64,000 nt of DNA from VXNE01 sp965116625 (GCA_965116625.1 OZ220717.1:4030001-4094000), one strand, 5' to 3'. Shown: positions 42,788 through 52,514, numbered from the stretch's first letter. Made by a program: numbers and translations. The notes: generated by a model from the sequence alone, not told the origin.

Positions 42788-43984
42788 CTAACTATCCATG
42801 ATATTTAACACAGGAATGGCATCTCGTTCGGGTACAAAATGTCCCACCGTGCACCAATGGTCTTCGTCTCCATGGTCCACGCCTGGATTGCTGGCAACGA
42901 AACCTTTTTCTCCGATTCTCTGTTCGACGTGTTCGTACATCTTGAATAGGCTCGGGCAATAATAGTCACGCCTGTGGTGGTTGCCATAGAATTTGTACGA
43001 GCGCGCCAAGCAGCCTCCATGGCAGACGTGCTGCCACTTACACTGTGCGCATTGTGGATCTATGGCTCGATCCCTATAGTTCTGTGAGACCCGACTGCGC
43101 ATGATCTCCTCAAGCGGTTGCTCAACGAGATTTCCAAACACAGTATCTTCGTGGCCCGATAGAGTCGCACACGGGTATACGTCACCTACCGGGTCAACAG
43201 AGATATTGCTGCTTGAGCAATGGGCAAGCCCAACGCAATCCGACGGATGGCCTTTCAATATCGCCTCGGTCTTCAGTGCAAAGTCCATTACGTAGACATA
43301 GTTCTTGCCCGACGCGTAGAACCACTTGTCGTACATCTGGTTCCAGGCGTCGCCGTACTCGTCTGCATCCAATCCCAACGAGTCGTATGCGTCTCGAGCT
43401 GCCCCCGATTTCGTCATGGGCACCACCTGAAACGGTAGTTGACGTGAGGAAAGGAAGTCGTAGATTTCTTCGGCATAGTCGATATTCGCTCGACTGAGTA
43501 CGACAACGATACCTACGCTCAATCCGGCATCCTGAACCATTTCGACCGCACGAATGCACCGGTCAAACGAGCCGCGTCCGCGATGATCTTTCCGATACTC
43601 GTCGTGCAGTGCCTTTGGTCCGTCGATCGAAATGCTGATTCCGAAATCATGCTCGTCGAAGAACTCGATCCAAGCACTGTTGATCAAAGTTCCGTTCGTT
43701 TGGATGTGGTTCGAGCAACGTATGCCAGCGCCGGAACATTCTTCCTGAATTCGAAGTGCCGTGCGATAGAACTCGATACCGGGGACCATCGGTTCCCCGC
43801 CGTGCCAGATAAAATTGGCCACATCAAATTGGCGCGGTAACTTGTGCGTGTAGTCCACTACCTGCGAGACAACTCTGTGCAATGTCGCTTCAGTCATTAT
43901 GGGATCGCGCACGTCGTCGTTGTAACAATAGCTGCAATCGAGATTGCAGATGTGTGTTGGTTTGATAACGCTTACGAATTCCAT
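42788..43984 (-). CDS. Radical SAM/SPASM peptide maturase
   Basis: 398 aa from the ATG at 43984 (GGGAAG upstream; the longer open frame adds 26 unlikely residues). Radical SAM cluster motif C13-x3-C17-x2-C20 in HICNLDCSYCYND, GGEP at about 65, and a C-terminal SPASM domain with CVGLAHC, VYPCATLSG, CAQCKWQHVCHGGCLARS and YYC for auxiliary 4Fe-4S clusters. It resembles anaerobic sulfatase-maturase-like enzymes that crosslink peptides. Its natural substrate is the 72-aa peptide encoded directly after it. Confidence 0.92.
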   Translation of the reverse strand: MEFVSVIKPTHICNLDCSYCYNDDVRDPIMTEATLHRVVSQVVDYTHKLPRQFDVANFIWHGGEPMVPGIEFYRTALRIQEECSGAGIRCSNHIQTNGTLINSAWIEFFDEHDFGISISIDGPKALHDEYRKDHRGRGSFDRCIRAVEMVQDAGLSVGIVVVLSRANIDYAEEIYDFLSSRQLPFQVVPMTKSGAARDAYDSLGLDADEYGDAWNQMYDKWFYASGKNYVYVMDFALKTEAILKGHPSDCVGLAHCSSSNISVDPVGDVYPCATLSGHEDTVFGNLVEQPLEEIMRSRVSQNYRDRAIDPQCAQCKWQHVCHGGCLARSYKFYGNHHRRDYYCPSLFKMYEHVEQRIGEKGFVASNPGVDHGDEDHWCTVGHFVPERDAIPVLNIMDS

Positions 43985-44748
43985 GGATCTTCCCGGATGT
44001 CTCCTTTGTGTCGATTGTCGATACGGGCAGGCGTTTCCCCTTCCTGCGACGCACTTGGTCATAATCCCTTTGAGCTACCGAGAGGCATTCTGAAAAAAAA
44101 AAAAACGCTTTTGTCAAGTCTTTTTTCCACGTTTTTTCAAGATTTTTGGGCATTTCGACGGTACCACCGGGGGAGACACTCATGACGATGAAGAATCGGC
44201 CGTGATCACGCGGAAAGATCTCGATACCGAGATTGCTTCCCGCGGCTAATCGTCCACGAATCCCGGTCTACTCGAAGAACGTCAAATGGCCGGGGCCCCC
44301 TTCGCCCATGGCGCGGCACGCAACCGCCGGTCGTTCAGCCACCTTACTTGCGCCGATGCCAACCACCACAGGCAGCGCCACTCACGCCGATGTCCGCGAC
44401 CCTTCATCCCCCGCCCTCTACATTGCGTTTCTTCCCACTTCGAACAGACCCCTTTCGGGGATCGAGTCAACGAACAATCTGACAACAACAGGCGCATCCA
44501 ATGTCGCGCCGATTCCCGCAAGCTCACGCGCAATGTGGGAATCCAAGCGGGGAACGAACTGCACTCAATGTGACGGCCAAGCGCCGCGCCGCCGGAGCCG
44601 CAACTAGCCGCGACCCGCCTGCCCGGGCGCCCGACTTCGGCAGCTCTCTCGCCCCCAAATACACGGAGCTAACAAGCGGCTCGGCCATGACTGAGTTCCT
44701 CTGCTATCGTCCGACGTGCCGCGCCGTTGATCCGCCGCCCGGCCCCGA
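43985..44748. other. Upstream region of RiPP operon, no gene recognised
   Basis: Apart from the promoter candidate I see only short overlapping frames with no family character. The sequence may be decayed. Confidence 0.4.
44087..44117 (-). promoter_or_regulatory. Candidate promoter of the RiPP operon
   Basis: On the minus strand a perfect -35 TTGACA (44117-44112) is followed, after 19 nt dominated by a 13-T run, by CAGAAT (44092-44087; four of six matches to TATAAT). This would give a leader of about 95 nt before the maturase ATG. The poly-T spacer is a possible slippage site that could vary promoter spacing. Confidence 0.5.
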
Positions 44749-45189
44749 TCAGCGCGCGCTGCTACGGCCCGCCCGCCGCCGGCGACTTCCAGTCCGTGAG
44801 TTCCTCGTAGCGCCTTTGTGCATACGCATGTCGAAGAGTACAGACCGGCCTCCCGCGTCCGGCTCTCGTAGACCTTGAGCTGCTGCTTGTAGCTGCGCTC
44901 CCGCGGGATCAGCGCCCGCTGCCGACCAGCCTGCGTGCCTCGTCAAGCAGTCGCCGCTGCACCGCGTTGCGCACGGCACCTCACGCCAGCGGCCGCCCTC
45001 GGTGGTCGAGCCTTTCAGCCGGATGCGGTCGCCCCGGTCGTCGCGCGCGGGCGTGAACTTGATCGCCTCCTCCCGGAGCAGCCCGAACGCCGCCTCCAGG
45101 CGCAGCGCTATCGCGACATGGGCGTCCTTCACCAGAGCCAGCTTCTCCGCGTCGAGGGCCACGCTCTGCTCGAAGTTCAGGTCGCGCAC
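44749..45189 (-). pseudogene. Decayed tyrosine integrase (relative of 53,617-54,480)
   Basis: A recognisable core (DAEKLALVKDAHVAIALRLEAAFGLLREEAIKF, DRGDRI, GGRWREVP) matches the intact integrase at 53,617-54,480. The N-terminal domain has been deleted after VRDLN, and the catalytic C-terminus is lost to frameshifts after about residue 75. Not functional. It marks an earlier integration event inside the island. Confidence 0.75.
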
Positions 45190-45520
45190 CCGAAGCTCCC
45201 CGGCAGCACGCCTATCGTGGAATGGATACAGAAGAAGATCGTCGATCTCCTGTGACCTTCCCCGGTAGCGCCCGGGCGCGCGCCCTCCTGTTTTGTCTCT
45301 CCAGCGTCGGCCAGCCCCGCCACCGCGTCAACCATCGCGTGTGTATCAGTTGCTAAAGCCGGGCGGGGGCTGTGGTCGTGTTGCGTCCCTTGGAAATGGA
45401 GCCCACCCGGCTCCGAGGCGGCTTGCCACAGACCTCGTGGAACACGCTGAAGTGCCATAAACTTGCGGGACACGACATTAGAATCGCAATCAAAGCAGTA
45501 GCCGCACTAGGCAGGGTGAG
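45190..45520. other. Intergenic, no gene recognised
   Basis: No supported coding sequence between the integrase relic and the peptidase gene. Confidence 0.45.
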
Positions 45521-46789
45521 TTAGCCACGCGTGGACCCGGCGGGTAGGACTTGTCGAAGCTGGTTCTGCCCTTTAGAAGCAGTCCGCAGGTAACGGTCAA
45601 GGATCAAATTCAGTGCATCTTCTGAAATTTTCGTTACGTTGCCGATCATCTCTCTTCGTGGAACTCCGTCTGAGTCAAACCCTTCTGCGAGCAACCTCGG
45701 CAGCACGTCCAAAAGACCGCGTCGCTGACCCTCGTCCGACATGGCTGTATCGAGCGCCACCCAAAAGGCCGCACCTTGGTAGAGTTGGCTGTAAGCATGC
45801 GCGTCACCGGCTGCGGCACGCTCGCCGAGAATGGGTAGTGGAGTGTCGAGAGCATTGCCCGGCTTCACGAAAGCATCGAAAAGCACGGGATAGAGCGGCG
45901 GAGAGGTTTCCTTGACTGACTTGATCGCTAGGTAGCTCGCCAGACTCTCATCGAGCCATTTGGAACCGAGACTGCCAAGTAACTGGTGGCTGTGTTCATG
46001 GAGAACAGTGTAGAGCGTGATGGCATGAATGCTCTTGTCGAAATCCCTCGGCACGGCCAGATAATGGACAAGGATCAAGCCGGTCCCAGCGATGCCGCCG
46101 ATCCCTCGAGTCAAGTCGGAGAGAGCCATCCAGAAGACCGGGGAAGGGACACGGGACGGGAGCTTGCTCGAGAGATACTCGATCCCCACTGCGTGTTTAT
46201 CGAGTAGCTCAAGGACGTGCTGGGGGACAGCCCGCTGATCGACGAAGTGACGGATCGCGCCCTTGTCGATGTGCGTAACCTGTCCTAGCAACCAGAACCC
46301 CGGCGCGTCCTGTATTCTCGGCATTTGCGCAGGACCGGCAAGAATCTCCATCGATTGACTATCAAGGCGAAACAAGATATCCGGTGCGGTCTCATCAATG
46401 AATCGACGAGGAAGTGCCCGACCTTCGCTGATGATCCACCAGGCAGGATCCTCTGCGAACAGACTCAGCTGCTCCGAGGCCACCGCGTCACCATCGGGAT
46501 ATGGGGTCAGCCTGAACTCCCAGCTCAGTGATCCGCAGCCGACGGGCACCAAAAAGTCCCCGTCGACGATTGGCAAACTGCCGATGTCGGAGCACTCGAC
46601 AGCGCGGACGTCGCGTGAAGCGTTAACGTGCCGCCAGCGGTAGCGTCCCTCCGGAGCGTCTTCCAGGGTCCCAGACGCCCAAGCCAAATCCCCGGTCGAC
46701 AGGTCTATGCTCAACTGGGCCGACGCGGAGTGGGCAGCGAAGCCGCTGGCCAAGGCGAATACGCCTCCAAAGAGTAGGTTGTATTTCAA
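45521..46789 (-). CDS. Secreted gluzincin-type metallopeptidase
   Basis: 422 aa if started at the TTG at 46789, which gives a clean signal peptide (KYNLLFGGVFALASGFAAHSASAQ). A longer open frame reaches 46930. Zinc motif HEHSH in TVLHEHSHQLLG, followed at the right distance by WLDESLASYLA with the third ligand Glu, as in M1/M61-like gluzincins. Probably periplasmic or surface-exposed. The RBS is weak, so the start is uncertain. Confidence 0.72.
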   Translation of the reverse strand: MKYNLLFGGVFALASGFAAHSASAQLSIDLSTGDLAWASGTLEDAPEGRYRWRHVNASRDVRAVECSDIGSLPIVDGDFLVPVGCGSLSWEFRLTPYPDGDAVASEQLSLFAEDPAWWIISEGRALPRRFIDETAPDILFRLDSQSMEILAGPAQMPRIQDAPGFWLLGQVTHIDKGAIRHFVDQRAVPQHVLELLDKHAVGIEYLSSKLPSRVPSPVFWMALSDLTRGIGGIAGTGLILVHYLAVPRDFDKSIHAITLYTVLHEHSHQLLGSLGSKWLDESLASYLAIKSVKETSPPLYPVLFDAFVKPGNALDTPLPILGERAAAGDAHAYSQLYQGAAFWVALDTAMSDEGQRRGLLDVLPRLLAEGFDSDGVPRREMIGNVTKISEDALNLILDRYLRTASKGQNQLRQVLPAGSTRG

Positions 46790-46926
46790 ACGGCTTCTTT
46801 CGGGTTCGCTTGGCGCGGCGAGGCGTTCGTTTGCCGTACGGCAACGCTGAACCTCTTTGTTTCTCTCCCGCACGGTATGCGGCCCCGTGCGCAATTGCAC
46901 GACGATGCCTTGCACACGGCCCTCCA

Positions 46927-47943
46927 TCATTTGCCCGGGGTGCTCGGCATACTGATCGAGTTGCTCGCGAGGCAGTTCCGATACGACCCCGTACCGCGGA
47001 ACGCAACCTCCCCGCCCTCGACGACGGCGAATCGGGTCGACGTGATGTCATTTGCACTATGCTGTCGCAACTCCCCCGGCGCGCAGGTCCTCGAACACGA
47101 AGCTTCTCTCCACACAATCTGCAGGTTCCCGGTCGTTCCGCATCCGCCACCTCGTTGAGTTCCCCGCACGCATATATCAGCACGTTCGTCGGGTGGCGCA
47201 CATCCCTTGCCACTAGGTAGGACTTTGTGATTGCCAGCGCGATCCAGTGAACAGAGCATAGGAACTCCTATGCCACTGGCCTCCACGCGCACGACTAGGC
47301 GTCGGGGATCCGTGGCACTCGCGGCATTCACGACCGCGAGCTGCGGGTACTTGAACAGTGGTGGAATCCCGACCGTCTCACCGAGCGTTCTAGGATTCTC
47401 ATGATAGGCGATTACCACATCGCCGAACTTGAATTCGATCGGCTTAGAAAAATCTGAGTCGGGAATCGTCCCCACAAATGTCAAATTCGGCGCATCTACA
47501 GGTCTTTGCTCGCTTTCCCGGAACTCTTCTGCTAAGCCCCAGTCCTTAAGTTCGAGCCGAGAGTCGCGAATCTCGACGACCACTCCATGTCTGCGCCTGA
47601 GATATCGTTGGGCCTGATAGAGCTTTCCTTCAATACTGTTCAGCGCCATTGGATTGTTGACTCGCGGCCATGCACTTTCCAGCGTCGGGTCCTGCCCCAG
47701 TTCATTCAATCCGAACGCCACGAAGTTCAACTGTACCAATCGGTTCGAATGGTTAAACCTGTCGATCCAATCCTGTTGATTGAAATGACGCCCCTCGCGC
47801 GCGCCAACTCTGAATGCGCTGATGATCCCTTCCTTCAATTCAGCGGCAAACGAGTTCTGCGGCACGAGTTCGATGTGTCCGAGATCATGCTCAGCCAGCA
47901 AAGCCGCTAGCGCCGCCGAGTATGAGGGAGATTCGAAAAGCAA
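46927..47943 (-). CDS. Hypothetical protein, 3' part doubtful
   Basis: 338 aa. The first ~245 residues look like a real soluble protein (ALAALLAEHDLGHIELVPQN, FNQQDWIDRFNHSNRLVQLNFVAFGLNELG). After about residue 250 the sequence becomes Cys/Gly/Arg-rich and unnatural. A neighbouring frame there reads YACGELNEVADAE..GTCRLCGEKLRV, so a frameshift near 47,200 is likely. Family not recognised. Confidence 0.55.
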   Translation of the reverse strand: MLFESPSYSAALAALLAEHDLGHIELVPQNSFAAELKEGIISAFRVGAREGRHFNQQDWIDRFNHSNRLVQLNFVAFGLNELGQDPTLESAWPRVNNPMALNSIEGKLYQAQRYLRRRHGVVVEIRDSRLELKDWGLAEEFRESEQRPVDAPNLTFVGTIPDSDFSKPIEFKFGDVVIAYHENPRTLGETVGIPPLFKYPQLAVVNAASATDPRRLVVRVEASGIGVPMLCSLDRAGNHKVLPSGKGCAPPDERADICVRGTQRGGGCGTTGNLQIVWREASCSRTCAPGELRQHSANDITSTRFAVVEGGEVAFRGTGSYRNCLASNSISMPSTPGK

Positions 47944-48046
47944 CGTGATACGTCTCGTTCTTTAGAACGACAGATTTAGCAACCATGTGGCCGGATCGCA
48001 ACTACACGGCCTCGCATTCGAGGACATCGCTATGAATAGTCCGCTG

Positions 48047-48893
48047 CTATCCCGCGACACAGTCAGCCCAACGCTGCATGACCGGCCGCCGCTTCTCCAG
48101 CAGATCGTCGCGCGCGTACGCCGCCACCGTCGCCGAGCCTTCGACGTGCGCCAGGGCGAACTCGGAGAGCAACTCGTCCACGTCGTGCTGCCGCGCCCAG
48201 TCCTTGAAGCTCGACCGGAACCCGTGGCCGGACGCCGCGATCCGCGCCTGGCGCAACGCCTGCGTCATGACCTTGTTGCCGACCATCGCGCCGGGACGCG
48301 AGCCGGGGAACACGTAGCCACCGGCGCGCGCGTCCCCGCGCGCCTCCTCCAGCACGTTCAGTGCCTGTACCGACAGCGGCACCCGGTGCGCCTTTCCCGT
48401 CTTCATCGACTCCGCAGGCTTCGTCCACACCGCCGCCTCAAGGTCGAACTGGTTCCAGGTCGCCCGCCGCACCTCGATCTGACGTGCCGCCGTCAGGGCG
48501 GTGAACCGGATCGCACGCTTCGTCGAGAGCGCGCAGTTCGTGACGTCGATCTTCGCCAGCGCCGCGCCCACCTCCGACCAATGCAGGGCCTCGTGATGCT
48601 TCGGACCCGCCGCCCGCTTCGGCAGGCTCCGGCGCACCGTCTCCACCGGCGAGTCCTCCGACCGGTACTCATTGATCCTTGCCCACTCAAGCACCGCCGT
48701 GATCGTCGCCCCCGCCGTCTTCACCACCGCGTGCTTGCCGAGACGGCCTGACGTATCTCAACCCGCGTCCGGACCGCCGCCCAGCACCATCAGCTCGCAG
48801 AGCTTCCCCCGGTGCGTCCATGTGCCGCGCCGACCTCGTCAGCACCGGTCCCCTTCGTAGAAGTGCATCGCCTGACCCGGAATCCCCTTCCAC
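48047..48893 (-). pseudogene. P4-type integrase, degenerate 5' end
   Basis: The catalytic domain is largely intact (RFTALTAARQIEVRRATWNQFDLE, HRVPLS, SGHGFRSSFKDWA, AHVEGSATVAAYAR). The N-terminal domain survives only as RGTWTHRGKLCELMVLGGG in an adjacent frame, broken by stops near 48,800. Related to the intact integrase at 59,822-60,961. Probably inactive. Confidence 0.78.
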
Positions 48894-48989
48894 ATCCCCA
48901 AGAATGCGATCAGATCCGCGATGTGGCTTCTCTAGGCCAAATATCGCCGGGACTGGAATCGACGATGTCGTCGAACCGCGCCGATTCAG

Positions 48990-49083
48990 CGCCCCGTCAC
49001 TACCGCATTCCCGCCATGCATCGTGGTCAGCCGCATCGGCGATGCCACGTTCTGCGACCTGTCTGCCTCGGTAGTGACGGGCG
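48990..49083. mobile_element. 94-bp element with terminal inverted repeats, copy A
   Basis: CGCCCCGTCACTACC at the left and GGTAGTGACGGGCG at the right. The same ends, preceded by the same GCCGATTCAG, bound a 91-bp element at 55,581-55,671, while the interiors differ. This looks like a miniature element or a structured RNA/DNA site. Confidence 0.6.
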
Positions 49084-49108
49084 TTTGATCACTCCAACGT
49101 CCTCTCTG

Positions 49109-49993
49109 CTAGGTCTGTCCTCGAAGTTTCGTAAACGACGGCTCGTGATGCAGTCCTGTTGTCCTATTCGCGCTGAGAGCACGAATACCTGCATCACTGC
49201 CCTTCGCGTGCCGGTCCCGCTGCCGAAGTCGTTTGATGTACGGCCCATCGACCTGTTCGTCGGGAGCCAAGTCGAGAATTACATTGAGGATCGTCGCCCA
49301 GTTTTCGTCCGACAGACGGAACTCTGAACCGATTGGGGACTGTGTTGAACTCCGATCTTCCTCGAGCGCTCCCTGTAACGCCCGAAACGAGTCGGCCTTC
49401 GATCGTCGAGGTGAACGCGTCCCCGCCTCGGTGATCGCGTCAGTGGGACTGATGTCGACTTCGAGCGCATCGTCCGCAATCGCATCCACCAGGTCTGCAA
49501 CCGATGGCCAATACTTCAGATCGTACTGATGCCTCAATGCTGACAAGGGTCTTCGAAGATACAAGCCGAAGCGACCGTTGGAATCGCTGGCACGTTCGAT
49601 CAAATCGACGATGTGGTAGGCGCCATTTGAGCAGAAGCCCGAGAATTCGCCAAGCGCCGCGCGTTCGCGTATCCGTGCAGCAAGCTTGGTCGCCAGTTCC
49701 GAAATCTCTGATTTCAGTTCAACTTGGCGGTCGCGCGCCTGCCGAGCATCGCTCAAATAGCGCGGATGCCAAACCGCTCCCACGTCGTGGATGATCGACA
49801 GGAACCGCTCAACCGCCGCGGGTTCCAGCTTGTTCCAGACCTCTTCATACACCGCATTGAGTTCGGCTCCACGCTCAAGCATGCGGTCGATCAGGCGGTT
49901 CACGCTCGGCCAGATCTCGTGCTCATCGTTGTACGCACGCTCTTTCCGCAAAATCTCCTCGCAACGGGCGGTCGCTGATGGGGGTTGGCTCAT
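49109..49993 (-). CDS. Hypothetical protein
   Basis: 294 aa, soluble, mostly helical (ILRKERAYNDEHEIWPSVNRLIDRMLERG; a charged helix around residues 85-110). No family recognised. The C-terminal ~60 residues look less ordered and overlap repeat-rich DNA. Accessory island gene; function unknown. Confidence 0.6.
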   Translation of the reverse strand: MSQPPSATARCEEILRKERAYNDEHEIWPSVNRLIDRMLERGAELNAVYEEVWNKLEPAAVERFLSIIHDVGAVWHPRYLSDARQARDRQVELKSEISELATKLAARIRERAALGEFSGFCSNGAYHIVDLIERASDSNGRFGLYLRRPLSALRHQYDLKYWPSVADLVDAIADDALEVDISPTDAITEAGTRSPRRSKADSFRALQGALEEDRSSTQSPIGSEFRLSDENWATILNVILDLAPDEQVDGPYIKRLRQRDRHAKGSDAGIRALSANRTTGLHHEPSFTKLRGQT

Positions 49994-50262
49994 TGTCTAT
50001 CCACTTGGTTGCTCACATGATGTGGACGACAATGGTCGCACGCAACGATTGACTCGTCGGTACCTCACTGCGCCAAATGAACCAGCGCAAAGGTACTCCT
50101 GGTGACCCAGATCGAGCGGTTTTGCGCTTGTTCACGACGACGGCGTGCCTGGCTCGCCCGTCAATTCGAATCGTGACGGGCGCTCGGCAGTTCCGCTGTC
50201 CACACCTGCGGAAGCGATCCAAAACGTCTTCGGGCCGTACGTACTTCCCGCCCAATCAAGTC
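49994..50262. other. Intergenic, no gene recognised
   Basis: No supported coding sequence. Confidence 0.4.
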
Positions 50263-50868
50263 CTATCCGATCCGTCGTTCGCGTATCCTCAGGTCGGACT
50301 TCGACATCCATCTAACAAGCACTTGTCCGTCTTCTTCAAGAATCACCTCCACTCGGCCAACGGGTCTCTGGTCCCCAGCGGCCTCGGCACTGATCAGCGT
50401 GGAGATCTCATCCGCCCTGGCGACAAAGATCGCTAGCATCCGCGCCACCTCTTCCGGCTCTTGTGTCCTGATCACCATCGCCGTGCCTTGGAAGTCGTCC
50501 GGCACGTCGAGGCCGACCACGATTTCCACGTCGGTGCCCGCTTTCTTCGCAGTCAGTGCGAGGTCTGTTGCTACGTCCTTAAGGGGCTCCACTTCCTTGC
50601 TTCGCAACCGCTCTGCAAGCCCCGTCCAAGTTGCATCTGCCGCTCGTTTCGCCAGCGCCCCGAGGTACACAGTCGCCGCCGCCTTCAACGGCCACCAATC
50701 GGCGGCTGCGCCCAGCAGCTCAACGACCGATGTCAAACCGGGTTCGATGGACTTCCGGAACAGGTATCTTGGCTCTCCTACGGCCAGGTGTTCCTCTAAG
50801 GCGGACCGCAAGTGGTTCGCGTCGTCCGTGTCAAATCGTTCCGATAACGAGAGCGTCAACTTTCCCAT
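50263..50868 (-). CDS. Hypothetical protein
   Basis: 201 aa from the ATG at 50868 (MGKLTLSLSERF), chosen for GGAGG 5 nt upstream; a longer frame starts at 50892. A weakly hydrophobic stretch near residues 50-70 (ELLGAAADWWPLKAAATVYLGALA) could pack against a membrane. The C-terminal part forms a predicted beta-rich domain (VEIVVGLDVPDDFQGTAMVI, RVEVILEEDGQVLVRWMS). Family not recognised. Confidence 0.6.
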   Translation of the reverse strand: MGKLTLSLSERFDTDDANHLRSALEEHLAVGEPRYLFRKSIEPGLTSVVELLGAAADWWPLKAAATVYLGALAKRAADATWTGLAERLRSKEVEPLKDVATDLALTAKKAGTDVEIVVGLDVPDDFQGTAMVIRTQEPEEVARMLAIFVARADEISTLISAEAAGDQRPVGRVEVILEEDGQVLVRWMSKSDLRIRERRIG

Positions 50869-50987
50869 CCCATCCTCCGTCCCGTTACGCATTTCCTGCC
50901 TTTAGTGCCCTTAGCTCCGCCGCCAGCGTGCCGCAAAGGCCGCAACGCCTGTGTGGGCGAATCAACATCCAGCACGTTGGACCCGTC

Positions 50988-51101
50988 CTACGGCGCTCCC
51001 AATAGTCCCCCCAGGAATGCCAAGCCCGAGATCAGAAGAAAGATCCCGACCCCGATTCCTAGCGTGAGCAAGCAACCCGTCCGAAAGGGACGTTCCATCA
51101 T
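50988..51101 (-). CDS. Very small membrane protein
   Basis: 37 aa (MMERPFRTG then a single hydrophobic helix CLLTLGIGVGIFLLISGLAF) with GGAGGTT directly upstream. Another frame over the same DNA (50,962-51,216, TTG start) encodes a lipoprotein-like N-terminus with lipobox LAGC, so one of the two may be the real product. Both are too short for homology-based judgement. Confidence 0.4.
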   Translation of the reverse strand: MMERPFRTGCLLTLGIGVGIFLLISGLAFLGGLLGAP

Positions 51102-51315
51102 GAACCTCCATCGGTTGCGGCAACGGTACCACGCTCGGCCGCGCCTGAGCGTTCGGAGCCGCGCAGCCTGCGAGCCCGGCGATAAACGAAGTCCCCAGCA
51201 CGATCCTTGATCTCAAGGTGCCGCCAGTAGGCCGCCATCAAAAAACGCCGCTGCCAGCTGCCTCCGGGCCACGTCCTACAGTAGACGTAGGGACAGCCAG
51301 CATCATGGTATAGGT

Positions 51316-51912
51316 CTATTTTGGCGAATCTGGCCTTGTCCAGACGCACCTCATGAAGTTGCGTCGTTGATCGTCCTGGAACACGTGCTGCTCATTCTCC
51401 ACCATGTGCCCCAGGCGATAGCCGAGCCATACCGTTTCGAACGGCTCCGACTCGCGAGGCTCCCCGCAGAGCACCTCTCGTATCGCTTCTTCAGCCTTGG
51501 CTCTTGTTGACTGCGTGGTCATGGGATGGTCCAGCACAACCAACAGATGTCCGCTCCCGTGCCTGCTCGCCAGTTCTGAGTACTTGCTTCGCTTGCGCGC
51601 TACCAGCTCCGCGGCTCTTCTCGCCACGGGCGCGTCCGGCTCCCAGTATGTCTTTCCTCGGTAGTCGTCAGTTCCGGTCGTCCACATCCATTCCGCTTCG
51701 TCGCCGTCGTAGTACACGCACGTCACCTCGCCCCAGGTCTCGCTTTCAGTCCCATCGTACTTTCGAATTCTGAAACCAACATCAGGCGGGTCCTCGGGCG
51801 GACGATTCCACTGGACCCTAGCACCCAGATATCGCCCCAGCGCAACAGCCCAACACTTTCCCCAATAGTTCTCGTGTTGGCGCTGGAGCTGTGTTCGGTC
51901 GTTTCGTGGCAT
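51316..51912 (-). CDS. Hypothetical, possibly nuclease-like, protein
   Basis: 198 aa from the ATG at 51912. The sequence WAVALGRYLGARVQWNRPPEDPPDVGFRI..TWGEVTCVYYDGDE has the D...E-x-x layout of a PD-(D/E)xK-like fold but without a clear Lys. Rich in Trp, Tyr and Arg. Family not recognised. It follows two small membrane-protein genes on the same strand. Confidence 0.6.
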   Translation of the reverse strand: MPRNDRTQLQRQHENYWGKCWAVALGRYLGARVQWNRPPEDPPDVGFRIRKYDGTESETWGEVTCVYYDGDEAEWMWTTGTDDYRGKTYWEPDAPVARRAAELVARKRSKYSELASRHGSGHLLVVLDHPMTTQSTRAKAEEAIREVLCGEPRESEPFETVWLGYRLGHMVENEQHVFQDDQRRNFMRCVWTRPDSPK

Positions 51913-52124
51913 GTTAATTCCGGGAAATTCGTTTTTGGTCGATTGCCTCGGCAAACGTTGCGCAAGGGATCTGTCCCAAGAGAGGGAAGACCCTTCCCCG
52001 AGGCCACCATGTGGCAACAGACCAAAGTGCCCGTCTCTCCGGGCTACGGCTCCGAGGATGGTCCGAGCGCTTTCCCCGGCCAGACGGTCGGGCCCTTCCC
52101 CGAGGGGAAGGGCCGTCCCGCTTC

Positions 52125-52256
52125 TTACAAGAGCGTCGCGTTGATCACGTAAGCCGCCGCCAGGGCGACCGCGATCACGATGACCAGCTTGGTGGCGTGC
52201 CACCAGTCGCGGTCGATCTTGAGCCCGCTCGGCATGACATCATGTCGTTTCAACAT
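52125..52256 (-). CDS. 43-aa membrane protein
   Basis: A polar N-terminus (LKRHDVMPSGLKIDRDWWH) is followed by one transmembrane helix (ATKLVIVIAVALAAAYVINATLL) that ends the protein. It starts 9 nt after the stop of the 82-aa coiled-coil gene, so the two probably form an operon. A strong GGCCCTTCCCC/GGGGAAGGGCC hairpin follows (about 52,091-52,114). No family recognised. Confidence 0.55.
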   Translation of the reverse strand: MLKRHDVMPSGLKIDRDWWHATKLVIVIAVALAAAYVINATLL

Positions 52257-52265
52257 TGTCGCCTT

Positions 52266-52514
52266 CTATAGCCAGCCCAGATTCTCCACGGGTTTCATGA
52301 CGGCGATTCCCGCCGCCAACACGGCCAGTCCCAACTTCGCATACTCCGTGGTGCTGCTGTGTCGGATCTGCCGCGCCTCGGCCTCCAGCTTTCCAGCCTC
52401 CACCCTCAGATTGTCCGCCTCGGGTTTCAGCTTCTCGGCTTCGGCCTCGAGTTTACCCGCTTCCGCATTGAGTAGCCTCAACTCCGCGGCCGCTCGCTCC
52501 TGATCCGGATCCAT
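52266..52514 (-). CDS. 82-aa coiled-coil protein with C-terminal membrane helix
   Basis: A perfect AAGGAGG precedes the ATG at 52514. The N-terminal two thirds are an internal heptad-like repeat (AGKLEAEAEKLKPEADNLRVE, then AGKLEAEARQI), predicted as a coiled coil. A hydrophobic helix follows (YAKLGLAVLAAGIAVM). Lpp- or tail-anchored-like layout without a signal peptide. Partner of the 43-aa membrane protein encoded next. Confidence 0.65.
   Translation of the reverse strand: MDPDQERAAAELRLLNAEAGKLEAEAEKLKPEADNLRVEAGKLEAEARQIRHSSTTEYAKLGLAVLAAGIAVMKPVENLGWL

Noticed and set aside
44233..44607. Plus-strand frame of 124 codons upstream of the RiPP operon
   Set aside because: No RBS, no family pattern, and Pro/Ser/Thr-rich composition typical of a shadow frame.
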